NCBI RefSeq assembly: GCF_006715485.1
Contig: NZ_VFNH01000001.1
Coordinates: 1,302,001 to 1,366,000 of the forward strand
Source of the DNA: Herbaspirillum sp. SJZ107
GTDB lineage: Bacteria; Pseudomonadota; Gammaproteobacteria; Burkholderiales; Burkholderiaceae_D
Direction: 5' to 3'
DNA length: 64,000 nucleotides
Shown here: positions 1 through 8,844 of the stretch, piece after piece
Layout: every line of letters begins with the position of its first letter
Position numbering within the stretch: the first letter of the stretch is position 1
Position numbers and translations under genes: made by a program
Notes under the pieces: model-generated
Seen by the model: only the letters and a program-made list of their open reading frames with translations
Told to the model about the DNA's origin: nothing
The model's database searches: none

Positions 1-3
1 CGT

Positions 4-45
4 GCAGGCCGAGCCGCGCAGGCCGGGCCGCGTAGGCCGGGCCGC
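4..45. repeat. Three tandem 14-bp GC-rich units
   Basis: Three head-to-tail copies of a 14-bp unit occupy 4-17, 18-31 and 32-45. Units one and two differ by one base (A/G), as do units two and three (C/T). They lie directly beyond the stop codon of the HDOD gene and the array may continue outside the window. The function is unknown; it could be a short non-coding array or the edge of a coding repeat that lies off-window. Confidence 0.6.
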
Positions 46-51
46 GTGCCC

Positions 52-1107
52 TCAGCCTTGCTGGACGCCCAGCCGTTCGAAGTGGCGTCCCGCCGGGCCG
101 GCCAGCAGCGCCGGCAGCGGCGCATCGCCGGCGCCGAATATACCGGCGTCGAGCAGCAGGCGCAGCTTGGCCAGCAGGTCGGCGCGGCCGAGCGCTTCGG
201 CCAGCGGTCGCGCAGTCAGCGAACTCGCCGGACGCCCGGCGCGCACGATCGCGGCAGCGGCGAACGGCGGCAGTTCCCAGTGCGCGGCGATGCCGGCCGA
301 GAGGTCGCGCGCGCCTTCCAGCAGGGTCGCGCAGAAGGCATCCGACTGCGGCACCACCGGGTGCCCGAGCTGTTCGATCAGGCGGAACGCCACCAGCAGC
401 CCGACGTTCAGCACCAGCCCGGTGAGATACGCCTCGAACGGATCGGCACCCAGTTCCGGCGCCAGCAGGCTGGCGGCCAGCGCGCAGGCATCGGCGTGCA
501 GCCACAGGCGCGGCGCCACCAGGCGCACGATGCGGTCGGCGGCGCGCCCGCCCTGCATGTTGATGACCGGCCGGAACGCCACCCGCGCCAGCAGGATGCG
601 CAGTCCGTTCTCGCCCAGCACCATGACGGCGCCGTCGATGGTGGTGATCGGCCGACCGCTGCGGAAATACGGGCTGTTGGCTTCGCGGATGACTTCCGCT
701 ACCAGCACCGCGTCGCGCGCGATCTGGCGCGCCAGTTCGCCGCTCGAGACGCTGTCGTCGCGCAGGCTCTTGAGCAGTTGCGGCACCACCGCCGGCACCC
801 GCGGCACCAGCGCGCCGGCGGCGGCCGGGTCGCGCGCCAGGCGTGCCAGTTCCGCCAGGATGCCGGCTTCGGCCCGGGCATCGGCGTCGCCGCGTACCGG
901 GTCGGTGAGCCAGCGGTAGAACGCGAGGTCGACGTGGGGCGCCGCGGCGCTGTCGAATGCGGGTGCGCTGTCGCCCGCCGCGGCGGCGTCCGGGGCCGGG
1001 GCCGCCCCAGGGTGGAAAGCCGGTCCGGGGATGGAGTGAGAAGGTGTCGTCTGCGCCGGCGCAGCCGTGGCGGCGCCGCCGAACAAACGCGTGAGCCATT
1101 GTTTCAT
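52..1107 (-). CDS. HDOD domain-containing signalling protein
   Basis: This 351-residue protein starts at an ATG whose upstream Shine-Dalgarno sequence is weak. The first ~95 residues are Ala/Pro-rich and look disordered. The remainder resembles an HDOD module, including a helical stretch VPQLLKSLRDDSVSSGELA and then ISRD-like residues (QIARDAVLVAEVIREANS) typical of the family. HDOD proteins are relatives of HD phosphohydrolases that usually lack catalysis and act in signalling networks with c-di-GMP or two-component systems; I see no linked EAL or GGDEF domain in this chain. It is transcribed alone, away from the lipoprotein genes. The family call is fairly secure, the specific role is unknown. 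Confidence 0.75.
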   Translation of the reverse strand: MKQWLTRLFGGAATAAPAQTTPSHSIPGPAFHPGAAPAPDAAAAGDSAPAFDSAAAPHVDLAFYRWLTDPVRGDADARAEAGILAELARLARDPAAAGALVPRVPAVVPQLLKSLRDDSVSSGELARQIARDAVLVAEVIREANSPYFRSGRPITTIDGAVMVLGENGLRILLARVAFRPVINMQGGRAADRIVRLVAPRLWLHADACALAASLLAPELGADPFEAYLTGLVLNVGLLVAFRLIEQLGHPVVPQSDAFCATLLEGARDLSAGIAAHWELPPFAAAAIVRAGRPASSLTARPLAEALGRADLLAKLRLLLDAGIFGAGDAPLPALLAGPAGRHFERLGVQQG

Positions 1108-1203
1108 GCTGGGCCGCCGTGGTGGAATGCGCGCATTCTACTCTGGTACGGCGCCGCGGGGCGACCCATTGCGTGAACCATTGACGGCGGGTAGAACCGT
1201 GGT

Positions 1204-1225
1204 GCCGCCGGCACGCGCCGGCGGC
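1204..1225 (-). terminator. GC hairpin downstream of the lipoprotein genes
   Basis: A perfect 9-bp stem (GCCGCCGGC / GCCGGCGGC) with a 4-nt loop lies 13 bp beyond the stop of the minus-strand lipoprotein gene. There is no run of T on the minus strand after it, so it is only a candidate for termination or 3-prime end stabilisation. Confidence 0.35.
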
Positions 1226-1238
1226 GGGAGAGTCATGC

Positions 1239-1553
1239 TCAGCGGGTCGAGCCTGGCGGCATCGAGGTGCTGCCGGAGATGCCGCTGGGAGCAGCGCTCG
1301 GCGTCCCGGTGCCGGTGTTCGGGCTGGTCGAGCCGGAGGCGCCGGTCGTCTGCGGGTCGGCCTGGGAGCGGCCGGCGCCCTGGGAACTGGTCGACGAACC
1401 GGTGCCGGTGCCGCCTTCCATGCCGGCGGAGGTCGTGCCCGTGGTCGCCGAGCTGCCGCTCATGCTGCTGGAAGTGCCCGTGCCGGTGGAGCTGCAGGCG
1501 GCCAGGCTGGCGGCCATCAGGGCGGCGAGGGCGAGGCTGTGGAATGGTTTCAT
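1239..1553 (-). CDS. Small Ser/Gly/Thr-rich lipoprotein (downstream paralogue)
   Basis: A 104-residue protein starts MKPFHSLALAALMAASLAAC, a lipoprotein signal peptide with a lipobox at LAAC. I chose the ATG at 1553 because AAGGAG stands a few bases before it; a longer reading frame upstream lacks this signal sequence. The mature part is almost wholly Ser, Thr, Gly, Pro and Ala with SMSGSS-type blocks and no recognisable fold. It shares its signal peptide design and composition with the gene 25 bp upstream, so the pair are tandem duplicates. An outer-membrane or periplasmic location follows from the lipobox; the role is unknown. Confidence 0.7.
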   Translation of the reverse strand: MKPFHSLALAALMAASLAACSSTGTGTSSSMSGSSATTGTTSAGMEGGTGTGSSTSSQGAGRSQADPQTTGASGSTSPNTGTGTPSAAPSGISGSTSMPPGSTR

Positions 1554-1578
1554 GGTCTTCTCCTTGTCGGATGCAGCC

Positions 1579-1857
1579 TTACTGGCCCCAGTTGCCGGAA
1601 CCCGAGGTCTTGGTGCTGCCGCTGGTGCCCGAGCTCGAGGTGCCCGACGCGCCATTGCCCGAGGTGCCGGTGGTGCCCGAGTTGGAAGTGCCGGTGGCGC
1701 TGCTGCCGCTCATGCTGCCTTCGGCTGCGGTGGTCGAGGCCGCGCTGGCCGACGAGCCGCCGCTCATGCCGCTGTCGGTGGAGGTGCCGGTCGAGCTGCA
1801 GGCCGCCAGGCTCATCGCCATCAGGCCGCCGAGAATGACGCTTTGGTAGGTTTTCAT
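1579..1857 (-). CDS. Small Ser/Gly/Thr-rich lipoprotein (upstream paralogue)
   Basis: A 92-residue protein with signal peptide MKTYQSVILGGLMAMSLAAC, giving a lipobox at LAAC. GGAG precedes the ATG. The mature chain is built from short Ser/Gly/Thr motifs (SGMSGGSSAS, GTSGSTKTSGSGN) and ends in NWGQ. It is probably co-transcribed with the paralogue just downstream. Low complexity prevents a family assignment; a surface-exposed, unstructured lipoprotein is the most that can be said. Confidence 0.7.
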   Translation of the reverse strand: MKTYQSVILGGLMAMSLAACSSTGTSTDSGMSGGSSASAASTTAAEGSMSGSSATGTSNSGTTGTSGNGASGTSSSGTSGSTKTSGSGNWGQ

Positions 1858-1940
1858 GGTCGACTCCGTGTTTTTGGTTGATGATGCAATGATGTGGCCG
1901 CAGCATCCCGTTCAAAATAGGATGAGCACGTCCAGTCGCG

Positions 1941-1969
1941 TAGGACAAACCGGACACTCACCTTGTCAA
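1941..1969 (-). promoter_or_regulatory. Candidate sigma-70 promoter for the lipoprotein pair
   Basis: On the minus strand a perfect -35 hexamer TTGACA (1964-1969) is followed after 17 bp by GTCCTA (1941-1946), a poor -10 match. It reads towards the lipoprotein gene starting at 1857, giving a 5-prime leader of roughly 75 bases. The weak -10 keeps confidence low. Confidence 0.35.
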
Positions 1970-2008
1970 TTTCGCCATACTAATTACATTCGTGAACATG
2001 TAATGACA

Positions 2009-2031
2009 ACGGGCCGCACAAGGCGGCCCGT
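2009..2031 (-). terminator. Hairpin after the PBP1A gene
   Basis: A perfect 9-bp stem ACGGGCCGC / GCGGCCCGT with a 5-nt loop lies 24 bp past the PBP1A stop codon. The minus strand after it reads TTGTCATTACAT, a weak U-tract, so intrinsic termination is plausible but not certain. Confidence 0.5.
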
Positions 2032-2054
2032 CGGGGTTCAAGCTGGCATCGCGG

Positions 2055-4412
2055 TCAGAACAGGCTGTTCTGCAGCTGGGTCTGTTGCGGCGACGGTGCC
2101 TGCTGCGGAGGCGCATTCGGGTCTGCCGGGGGCGCGTTCGGGTCCGCGGCCGGCTGCTGGTCGAGGTCGATCCCGCCCAGTACCGGGGTTTCCGCGTATT
2201 CGGTGTACACCCAGTCGTCGTTCTCGCGCACCAGGCCTTCCGGCTGGGTGCGTTCCTCCTGCGGACGCTTGGCCAGCGCCACCTTCATGTAGTCGATCCA
2301 GATCGGCAGCGCCAGCGTGGCGCCGAATTCGCGTCCGCCCAGCGAGCGCGGGTCGTCGTAGCCCATCCAGGCCACCGCCACCACGTTGCCGCCGTAGCCC
2401 GAGAACCAGCCGTCGACCGCGTCGCTGGTGGTGCCGGTCTTGCCGGCGATGTCGGTGCGGTTCAGGGCCTTGGTGGCGGCGGCGCCGGTGCCGTAGCGGG
2501 TCACGTCGCGCAGCATGCTGTCGGTGATGAAGGCATTGCGGGCGTCGAGCACGCGCTGCTCCTCGTTGTGGGCAGCGGGCGGTGCGGCCTGCTGGATCAC
2601 CTTGCCGTCGGCATCCTCGATCCTGGCGATCAGGTAGGGCTGGACCTGGTAGCCGCCGTTGGCGAACACCGCATAGGCGCCCGCCATCTGCAGCGGGGTG
2701 ACGGCGCCGGTGCCCAGCGCCAGCGTGAAGTTCTTCGGCTGGCGCTGCAGGTCGAAACCGAACTTGCCGATGAATTCATGCGCGAACGGCACCGAGACCG
2801 AACGCAGCAGGCGCACCGACGGCACGTTCTTCGATTCGGCCAGCGCGCGGCGCATGGTGATCGGACCGTCCCATTTGCCGTCGTCGTTCTGCGGCGACCA
2901 GGTCTTGCCGGCGTCCTCGCCCGGCAGGTCGAGCGGCGCGTCGAGGATGCGCGTGGCCGGCGAATAGCCTTTCTCCAGCGCCGCCGAGTAGACGAAAGGC
3001 TTCATGCCGGAACCCGGCTGGCGCCAGGCCTGGGTCACGTGGTTGAACTTCTGGAAGTTGTAGTCGAAGCCGCCGACCAGCGCGTGGTAGGCGCCGCTGT
3101 CGGCATCGATGGCGACGAAGGCGGCCGCCACCTGCGGCACCTGGGTCACGGTCCAGCGGCCTTTCGCCTCCTTGCTGACGCGGATGATGGCGCCCGGGCT
3201 CAGGCGCAGCGCTTCCCTGGCGTTCGGGTTCAGGCCGGCCTGGGCGAACCGGATCGCGGCGCCGCTCAGGTCGACCGTCTCGCCGTCCTCGGTTTCGACG
3301 CGCGCCGACTTCGATGTCACCGACAGCACCACGGCCGGCACCAGGCCGTCGCTGCTGGGGCGCTTGCCGAGGGCGTCGGCGATCGCGTCTTCGCGCTCTT
3401 CGGGATCCTCGGGCAGTTCGATGCGGCCTTCCGGACCGCGCCAGCCGTGGCGCTGGTCGTAGGCGATCACGTTGCGGCGCACCGCGGCGTAGGCCGCTTC
3501 CTGCTCGGCCTTCAGGATGGTCGTGGTGACCCTGATGCCGCGGGTATAAGCCTCGTCCTTGAACTGGGCGTAGGCGGCCTGGCGTGCCAGTTCGGCCACG
3601 TATTCGGCGTGGGTATCGAATTCCTGGCCGCGGGTATTCACGCGCAGCGGTTCTTCCAGCGCGGCCTGGTACTGGCTCTCGGTGATGTAGTTCAGCGCGC
3701 GCATGCGCCCCAGCACCGCGTGCTGGCGCTCGCGCGCCCGCTTCGGATTGGCGACCGGGTTGTGGCGCGACGGGTTCTGCGGCAGGCCGGCCAGCATCGC
3801 CATCTCGGCCACCGACAGCTGGTCGAGGTTCTTGTTGAAATAGGCGCGCGCGGCGCTGGCGAAGCCGTAGGCGCGCTGGCCGAGGTAGATCTGGTTCATG
3901 TACAGCTCGAGGATCTCGTCCTTGGACAGGGCGGCCTCGATCTTGTAGGCAAGGGCGATCTCGTTGACCTTGCGGCTCAGGTGCTTTTCGCGCGACAGGA
4001 AGAAGTTGCGCGCCACCTGCATCGTGATGGTGGAGCCGCCGCCGGCGCCGAAGCCATGGCGCAGGTTCGAGACCACCGCGCCGATGCCGCGCTGGAAGTC
4101 GATCGCGCCGTGCTCGTAGAAGCGCGCATCTTCGATCGCCAGCAGCGATTTCTTCATCAGGTCGGGGATTTTCTTGATCGGGACGAAATCGCGGTGCTCT
4201 TCGCCGAACTCGCCGATGAGCACGTTGTCTGCTGTATACACACGCAGCGGGATCTTCGGCCGGTAATCGGTGACGGCGTCCAGGGCCGGCACGTTGGGCA
4301 GCACGCGGAAGGCGATGTAGCCGACGATGACGGCGACGAACAGGACGATGGCGGCCAGGGCCAGGAAAATGAAACCGCGCAGGCGGCTGGGCGCTTGTTT
4401 TTTAGTTGCCAA
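2055..4412 (-). CDS. mrcA: Penicillin-binding protein 1A (bifunctional peptidoglycan synthase)
   Basis: A 785-residue class A PBP that polymerises glycan strands and cross-links peptides in the periplasm. One N-terminal membrane helix spans about residues 12-36. The glycosyltransferase domain shows EDARFYEHGAIDFQR with catalytic Glu94, followed by GGGSTITMQVARNFFLSREK. The transpeptidase domain carries SGMK (Ser468/Lys471), SKN (527-529) and KTGTT (from Lys658), so all catalytic motifs are present. The C-terminus is a Pro/Gln/Asp-rich tail with two ADPNAPP repeats. The start is TTG: no in-frame ATG or GTG lies close upstream, and AGAGGA stands about eight bases before it. In many relatives this gene faces the pilMNOPQ operon; here it faces an OPT transporter. 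The symbol ponA is equally used. Confidence 0.95.
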   Translation of the reverse strand: MATKKQAPSRLRGFIFLALAAIVLFVAVIVGYIAFRVLPNVPALDAVTDYRPKIPLRVYTADNVLIGEFGEEHRDFVPIKKIPDLMKKSLLAIEDARFYEHGAIDFQRGIGAVVSNLRHGFGAGGGSTITMQVARNFFLSREKHLSRKVNEIALAYKIEAALSKDEILELYMNQIYLGQRAYGFASAARAYFNKNLDQLSVAEMAMLAGLPQNPSRHNPVANPKRARERQHAVLGRMRALNYITESQYQAALEEPLRVNTRGQEFDTHAEYVAELARQAAYAQFKDEAYTRGIRVTTTILKAEQEAAYAAVRRNVIAYDQRHGWRGPEGRIELPEDPEEREDAIADALGKRPSSDGLVPAVVLSVTSKSARVETEDGETVDLSGAAIRFAQAGLNPNAREALRLSPGAIIRVSKEAKGRWTVTQVPQVAAAFVAIDADSGAYHALVGGFDYNFQKFNHVTQAWRQPGSGMKPFVYSAALEKGYSPATRILDAPLDLPGEDAGKTWSPQNDDGKWDGPITMRRALAESKNVPSVRLLRSVSVPFAHEFIGKFGFDLQRQPKNFTLALGTGAVTPLQMAGAYAVFANGGYQVQPYLIARIEDADGKVIQQAAPPAAHNEEQRVLDARNAFITDSMLRDVTRYGTGAAATKALNRTDIAGKTGTTSDAVDGWFSGYGGNVVAVAWMGYDDPRSLGGREFGATLALPIWIDYMKVALAKRPQEERTQPEGLVRENDDWVYTEYAETPVLGGIDLDQQPAADPNAPPADPNAPPQQAPSPQQTQLQNSLF

Positions 4413-4589
4413 AACTGATTCCTCTATATGGTCGGAATGACCAGAACGGCCCTCCGCAAGGACGGCCGGTGGGAAATTATAATCCGCTTTTCTTCCACTA
4501 CGGCATGTGCGATAGTCACGCTTTGGTGGTTTGCCAGGCTGGCTCGGCGGTACCGCCGGTCAGTACTTTTTGATGTTTGAAGGATTTTC

Positions 4590-6872
4590 ATGCCCTACGA
4601 TCCCGCTCCGCCGCCCGTCAAACCCTATATTCCGGCGACGGCGCATCTTCCCGAGCTGACCTGGCGCGCGCTGATCATGGGCACCGTGCTCGGCATGGTG
4701 TTCGGCGCCTCGTCGCTGTACCTGGTGCTGAAGGTCGGCCTCACGGTGAGCGCCTCGATCCCGGTGGCGGTGATCGCCATCACCCTGTTCGGGCTGGCGA
4801 AAAAGGCGGGCGGGCGCGAATCGACCATCCTCGAAAACTCGATCACGCAAACCGCCGGGTCGGCCGGTGAATCGCTGGCCTTCGGCCTCGGCGTGACCAT
4901 GCCGGCGATCATGATCCTCGGCTTCGACCTGGAAATCTCGCGCGTCATGCTGGTCGGGATCCTGGGCGGCCTGCTCGGGATCCTGATGATGATCCCGATG
5001 CGCCGCACCATGATCGTCGACCAGCACCGCGAGCTGAAATACCCGGAAGGCACGGCCTGCGCCGAGGTGCTGAAGGCGGCGGCTACCCCGTCCTCGCGCG
5101 AAGCGGCGGGCGAGGTGCAGCTGCCGGGTTCCGACGCCGCCAGGGAAGCGCGCCAGCGTGCCTTCATCATCTTCGGCGGTTTCGGACTGGGCCTGCTGTA
5201 CAAGGTGCTGAGCATTTCGCTCAAGCTGTGGAAGGACACCGTCAACTTCGTGTTCGGCGCGCCGCTGAAGGCCGGTTCGGCCGGCGCCGAGATCTCGCCC
5301 GAGCTGCTCGGCGTCGGCTACATCATCGGTCCGCGCATCGCCATGACGATGGCGGCCGGCGGCGTGCTGTCTTATCTGCTCCTGATTCCGATGATCAAGT
5401 TCTTCGGCGAGCTGCTCACCGTGCCGGTATCGCCTGGCACGATGCTCATCAAGGACATGGGCCCCGACGACATCCGCAGCGCCTACGTGCTGTACATCGG
5501 CGCCGGCGCGGTCGCGGCAGGCGGTTTGATCAGCCTGGTGCGTTCGCTGCCGACCATCTGGAACGGCTTGAAGGGCGGGCTGTCGGGCATCGGTAAAAAG
5601 AGCACAGCGAATTCTTCACTACGCACCGACCAGGACATCCCGCTGAAAGGGGTGCTGATCGGCTGTCTCGGCATCATCGCCGTGATCACCTTCGCCGCAC
5701 CGCTGCACATGAACCTGCTGGGCGCGCTGCTGATCCTGGTGTTCGGCTTCCTGTTCTCGACCGTCTCGTCGCGCCTGACAGGCGAAGTCGGCTCGTCGTC
5801 GAATCCGATTTCCGGCATGGCGGTGGCTACGCTGCTGTTCACCTGCCTGATCTTCCTGGTGATGGGCTGGACCGGCGGCCGCTATTACGTCACCGCGCTG
5901 TCGGTCGGCGCCATCGTCTGCATCGCCGCCAGCAATGCCGGCACCACCTCGCAAGACCTGAAGACCGGCTTCCTGGTCGGCGCCACGCCGCGCCTGCAGC
6001 AGTACGCGATCCTGGCCGGCGCCTTCGCCTCGGCGCTGATCCTGGGGCCGATCCTGCTGAAGCTGAACGACGCCGGCACCGTCTACGTGCCGGCGGCCCA
6101 GGTGGCGCCGCACGTCACGGTCGACGCCGCCAAGTTGACGCAGACCGCGCAGCTGCAGGGGCCGCAGGCCGACGCCGACCACGCCACCTATAAAGTCTGG
6201 CAGAAGCTCGATACCGCGGGCGGCCCGGCCGGCAAGTACCTGGTGCGCGACGACGGTTCGCTGGCCTGGCTGGTCGACCCCGGCATCAACGGCCAGTTCC
6301 ACACCCGCCCGGACGGTTCGGAAGTCAAGAAATACGATGCGCCCAAGGCGGTGCTGATGTCCTACATCATCAAGGGCATCCTCGACCGGCAGCTGCCCTG
6401 GACCCTGGTGGTGTTCGGCGTGATGATCGCCGTGGTGCTCGAAATGGCCGGCGTCAATGCGCTGTCGTTCGCGGTCGGCGTCTACCTGCCGCTGGTCTCG
6501 ACGCTGCCGATCGCCATCGGCGGCGCGATCCGCTGGATGGTCGACCGCCGCAACAACAAGCTGCCGCAGTACGCCGGCCTGAACGAGGAAGAAATGCAGG
6601 CTGCGGGCGACCGCAGCTCGGGTACGCTGCTGGCGTCGGGCTACATCGCCGGCGGGGCGCTGGCCGGCATCATCATTGCGATCACGGCCGGGGTGCTGAC
6701 CGGGTTCGACAACCGGATGACCAAGTGGGCGGAGGCCATGAATCCGTTCTTTGCCGGCGTGGATGCGGATGTGCTGTCCCTGATTCCGTATGCGGCGATT
6801 TGCGTGCTGCTGTATTGGGTGGGCAGGGAGAAGGCGAAGCGGATTATTGGCGGGCAGGCGGCGGTCAAATAA
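4590..6872 (+). CDS. OPT family oligopeptide transporter
   Basis: A 760-residue polytopic inner-membrane protein. The N-terminus reads ELTWRALIMGTVLGMVFGAS, followed by many hydrophobic helices, matching the bacterial branch of the OPT/YSL family (proton-coupled uptake of peptides or metal-chelate conjugates). AAGGA lies before the ATG. A soluble insert of about 100 residues (roughly 495-600, between helices, with an HVTVDAAKLTQ stretch) is longer than a simple loop and probably periplasmic. The 3-prime end overlaps the convergent epimerase gene by 8 bp. Whether the substrate is peptide or metal chelate cannot be told from sequence. Confidence 0.9.
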   Translation: MPYDPAPPPVKPYIPATAHLPELTWRALIMGTVLGMVFGASSLYLVLKVGLTVSASIPVAVIAITLFGLAKKAGGRESTILENSITQTAGSAGESLAFGLGVTMPAIMILGFDLEISRVMLVGILGGLLGILMMIPMRRTMIVDQHRELKYPEGTACAEVLKAAATPSSREAAGEVQLPGSDAAREARQRAFIIFGGFGLGLLYKVLSISLKLWKDTVNFVFGAPLKAGSAGAEISPELLGVGYIIGPRIAMTMAAGGVLSYLLLIPMIKFFGELLTVPVSPGTMLIKDMGPDDIRSAYVLYIGAGAVAAGGLISLVRSLPTIWNGLKGGLSGIGKKSTANSSLRTDQDIPLKGVLIGCLGIIAVITFAAPLHMNLLGALLILVFGFLFSTVSSRLTGEVGSSSNPISGMAVATLLFTCLIFLVMGWTGGRYYVTALSVGAIVCIAASNAGTTSQDLKTGFLVGATPRLQQYAILAGAFASALILGPILLKLNDAGTVYVPAAQVAPHVTVDAAKLTQTAQLQGPQADADHATYKVWQKLDTAGGPAGKYLVRDDGSLAWLVDPGINGQFHTRPDGSEVKKYDAPKAVLMSYIIKGILDRQLPWTLVVFGVMIAVVLEMAGVNALSFAVGVYLPLVSTLPIAIGGAIRWMVDRRNNKLPQYAGLNEEEMQAAGDRSSGTLLASGYIAGGALAGIIIAITAGVLTGFDNRMTKWAEAMNPFFAGVDADVLSLIPYAAICVLLYWVGREKAKRIIGGQAAVK

Positions 6873-7794
6873 ACGCCAGATCATGCTGCCGGATCGTATG
6901 GTCGATCCAGTCCTCGCACTGCCCGAAGCGGTACCCCAGCCCCTTCGCGCGGGACGTATCCAGCACCATCCTCGCCGGCAAATCGAAAGGCGACAAGGCG
7001 CCCGCCGCCGCACCGGCCGCGGCACGGCGCACCTGCGCCGGCGTCTCCAGCACGTCCGCCACGCGGCGGTACAGGTCGAGCGCCGACAGCGCGCCGTCGC
7101 TGGCGGCATTGACCGCCCCGCCGAACGACTGCATCCCGGTCCAGAACAGCACGTCCGCCGCCGCATGCGGATCGATGAAGGAGAGCTGCGCGCCGGCGGC
7201 CGTGTAATCGAGCGTGCCGCCGCGGCGCGCCAAGTCGACGTAATGTGCCAGCCGGCCGGTGAAGTCTTCGGGGCCCGCCAGCACGTGCGCCAGGCGCACC
7301 GTCGCCAGCGGCAGCGAACCGTCGCGCACCAGGTAGGCTTCGGCCTGCACCTTGCCCGCCACATAGCACTCGGTGGCGCGGCGCGGATCGTGCCAGGGAT
7401 AGGCGGTGTCGATGGCCTGGGCCTCGACCGCGAGGTCGTCCTCGGCCAGCAGGCCGCCGTGACCGTAGCCGAGCACGCGGTAGGCATCGATGGTCGAAGT
7501 CATTATGTAGCGCCCGGCCTTGCCGGCCAGGGTACGCACGGCGATCGCGGCGTCGAGCGGGTTGTAGCACATCTGGTCGAACACCACGTCGAAGGGGGCG
7601 CAGGCGGCGAATGCCCTGCGCATCGCCAGTTCGTTGCGGCGGTCGACGCGGATGCGCGCTATGCGCTCGCCGAACGGATCCGGCGCATAGCCGCGGGTGG
7701 CGATGGTGACGCGATGGCCGGCGCGCAGCAGGCGCTGGACCAGCAGTTTGCCGACGAAACGGGTACCGCCGATCACCAGGATATTCTTGGACAT
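6865..7794 (-). CDS. NAD-dependent epimerase/dehydratase family protein
   Basis: A 309-residue extended short-chain dehydrogenase. The chosen ATG at 7794 gives MSKNILVIGGTRFVGKLLVQ, where GGTRFVG is the nucleotide-binding GxxGxxG variant; AGGAAAA precedes it. The strand-4 region reads YIMTSTIDAYRV, so a conserved Ser/Thr is present but the canonical YxxxK is not obvious, a feature of some atypical SDR members. It diverges from a LysR-type regulator, which is the likely regulator. The substrate is unknown, probably a nucleotide sugar or another carbonyl compound. Confidence 0.85.
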   Translation of the reverse strand: MSKNILVIGGTRFVGKLLVQRLLRAGHRVTIATRGYAPDPFGERIARIRVDRRNELAMRRAFAACAPFDVVFDQMCYNPLDAAIAVRTLAGKAGRYIMTSTIDAYRVLGYGHGGLLAEDDLAVEAQAIDTAYPWHDPRRATECYVAGKVQAEAYLVRDGSLPLATVRLAHVLAGPEDFTGRLAHYVDLARRGGTLDYTAAGAQLSFIDPHAAADVLFWTGMQSFGGAVNAASDGALSALDLYRRVADVLETPAQVRRAAAGAAAGALSPFDLPARMVLDTSRAKGLGYRFGQCEDWIDHTIRQHDLAFI

Positions 7795-7807
7795 GGGTTT
7801 TCCTCGA

Positions 7808-7836
7808 TTGACAGCTGTGCAGCAGATCGGCACTAT
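7808..7836 (+). promoter_or_regulatory. Candidate promoter for the LysR gene
   Basis: TTGACA (7808-7813) is followed after 17 bp by CACTAT (7831-7836) in the divergent gap between the epimerase and LysR genes. A 7-bp inverted repeat TTATTCA...TGAATAA (7857-7889) lies between this promoter and the LysR start and may be an operator. Both are pattern matches only. Confidence 0.4.
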
Positions 7837-7925
7837 TTTCCATTCACGTTGGCAATTATTCAAACAAGAAAAAACGCAGTCATGAATAAGAAAAACTTAT
7901 GCATGTCCCCGCGCGCCGGGCTGGC

Positions 7926-8828
7926 ATGAAGCCCTTGCGCAGCCTGTCCGGTCTCATCGATTTCGAATGCGCCGCGCGCTGGGGCAGCTTCAAGCTGGCG
8001 GCGCGCGAACTGCACAAGACCCCGGCCGCGGTCAGCCTGCAGGTCAAGCAGCTCGAGGAAGCGGTCGGCTTCGCGCTGTTCGTGCGCCATCCGCGCCACA
8101 TTGCCCTGACCGCCAAGGGCCAGGAGCTGGCGGTGGCGGTCGGCCGCATGCTGGGCGATTTGCGCACCAAGGTGGCGGCGCTGCAGCGCGGCGATGAAGA
8201 AGCGGTGCTGCGCATCTCGACCACGCACTCGTTCGCGCTCAAGTGGCTGGTGCCGCGCATGCCCGGCTTCACCAAGCTGCATCCGGAACTCGACCTGCGC
8301 ATCGATTCCAACGATGCCCCGGTCGACATCGAGGACGATGCGGTCGACGTGGCGATCCGCTACGGCCCGGTCAAGGATGGCGACCCGGCGCTGCTGTTCC
8401 GCGAACGGCTGGTGCCGGTCTACAGCCCGGCCTTATTGGGCGAGGGCAGGTCCGAGTTGACGCTGGCCGACCTGGCGCGCTTTCCGCTGCTGTGCGAGCG
8501 CAGCCCGGAAGCCTGGCTGCAGCTCCTGAACGAAAACCGCGCACTGAAGGGCGACTACGATTTCTCGCGCACCTACAGTCACTGGGGCGTGCTGGCCCAG
8601 GCCGCGGCCGCCGGGCAGGGCATCGCGCTGGTGCCCTACGGGATCGCGTTCCAGGACATCCTGGCCGGTACCCTGCGCGTGATCGCCTGCCGCAGCGCGC
8701 CGTATGCGAGCGGTTACCGTTTCCTGGCCAATCCGCACAAGGAAACGATGCTGAAGGTGCAGCAGTTCCGTGCCTGGATCGTGGCGGAGATGACGGAGAT
8801 GCGGCGTATGCTCGACCCGCAGGCCTGA
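7926..8828 (+). CDS. LysR family transcriptional regulator (GcvA-like)
   Basis: A 300-residue LTTR. The N-terminus MKPLRSLSGLIDFECAARWG enters directly into the winged helix-turn-helix, and the recognition segment is TPAAVSLQVKQLEEAVGFALF. The effector-binding domain follows (~95-295) with the ISTTHSFALKWLVPRMPGF start and DVAIRYG motif typical of the GcvA/ArgP branch. An in-frame ATG at 7899 would add nine residues; I prefer 7926 because family members begin at this point, though neither has a strong ribosome site. It probably controls the divergent epimerase gene and itself. Confidence 0.88.
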   Translation: MKPLRSLSGLIDFECAARWGSFKLAARELHKTPAAVSLQVKQLEEAVGFALFVRHPRHIALTAKGQELAVAVGRMLGDLRTKVAALQRGDEEAVLRISTTHSFALKWLVPRMPGFTKLHPELDLRIDSNDAPVDIEDDAVDVAIRYGPVKDGDPALLFRERLVPVYSPALLGEGRSELTLADLARFPLLCERSPEAWLQLLNENRALKGDYDFSRTYSHWGVLAQAAAAGQGIALVPYGIAFQDILAGTLRVIACRSAPYASGYRFLANPHKETMLKVQQFRAWIVAEMTEMRRMLDPQA

Positions 8829-8844
8829 AGCGCCGCCGCCATGG

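Noticed and set aside
2085..4418. Long plus-strand frame opposite the PBP1A gene
   Set aside because: A shadow of the well-supported mrcA coding sequence.
4474..4483. TATAAT palindrome between mrcA and the OPT gene as a double promoter
   Set aside because: No convincing -35 box stands at the right distance on either strand.
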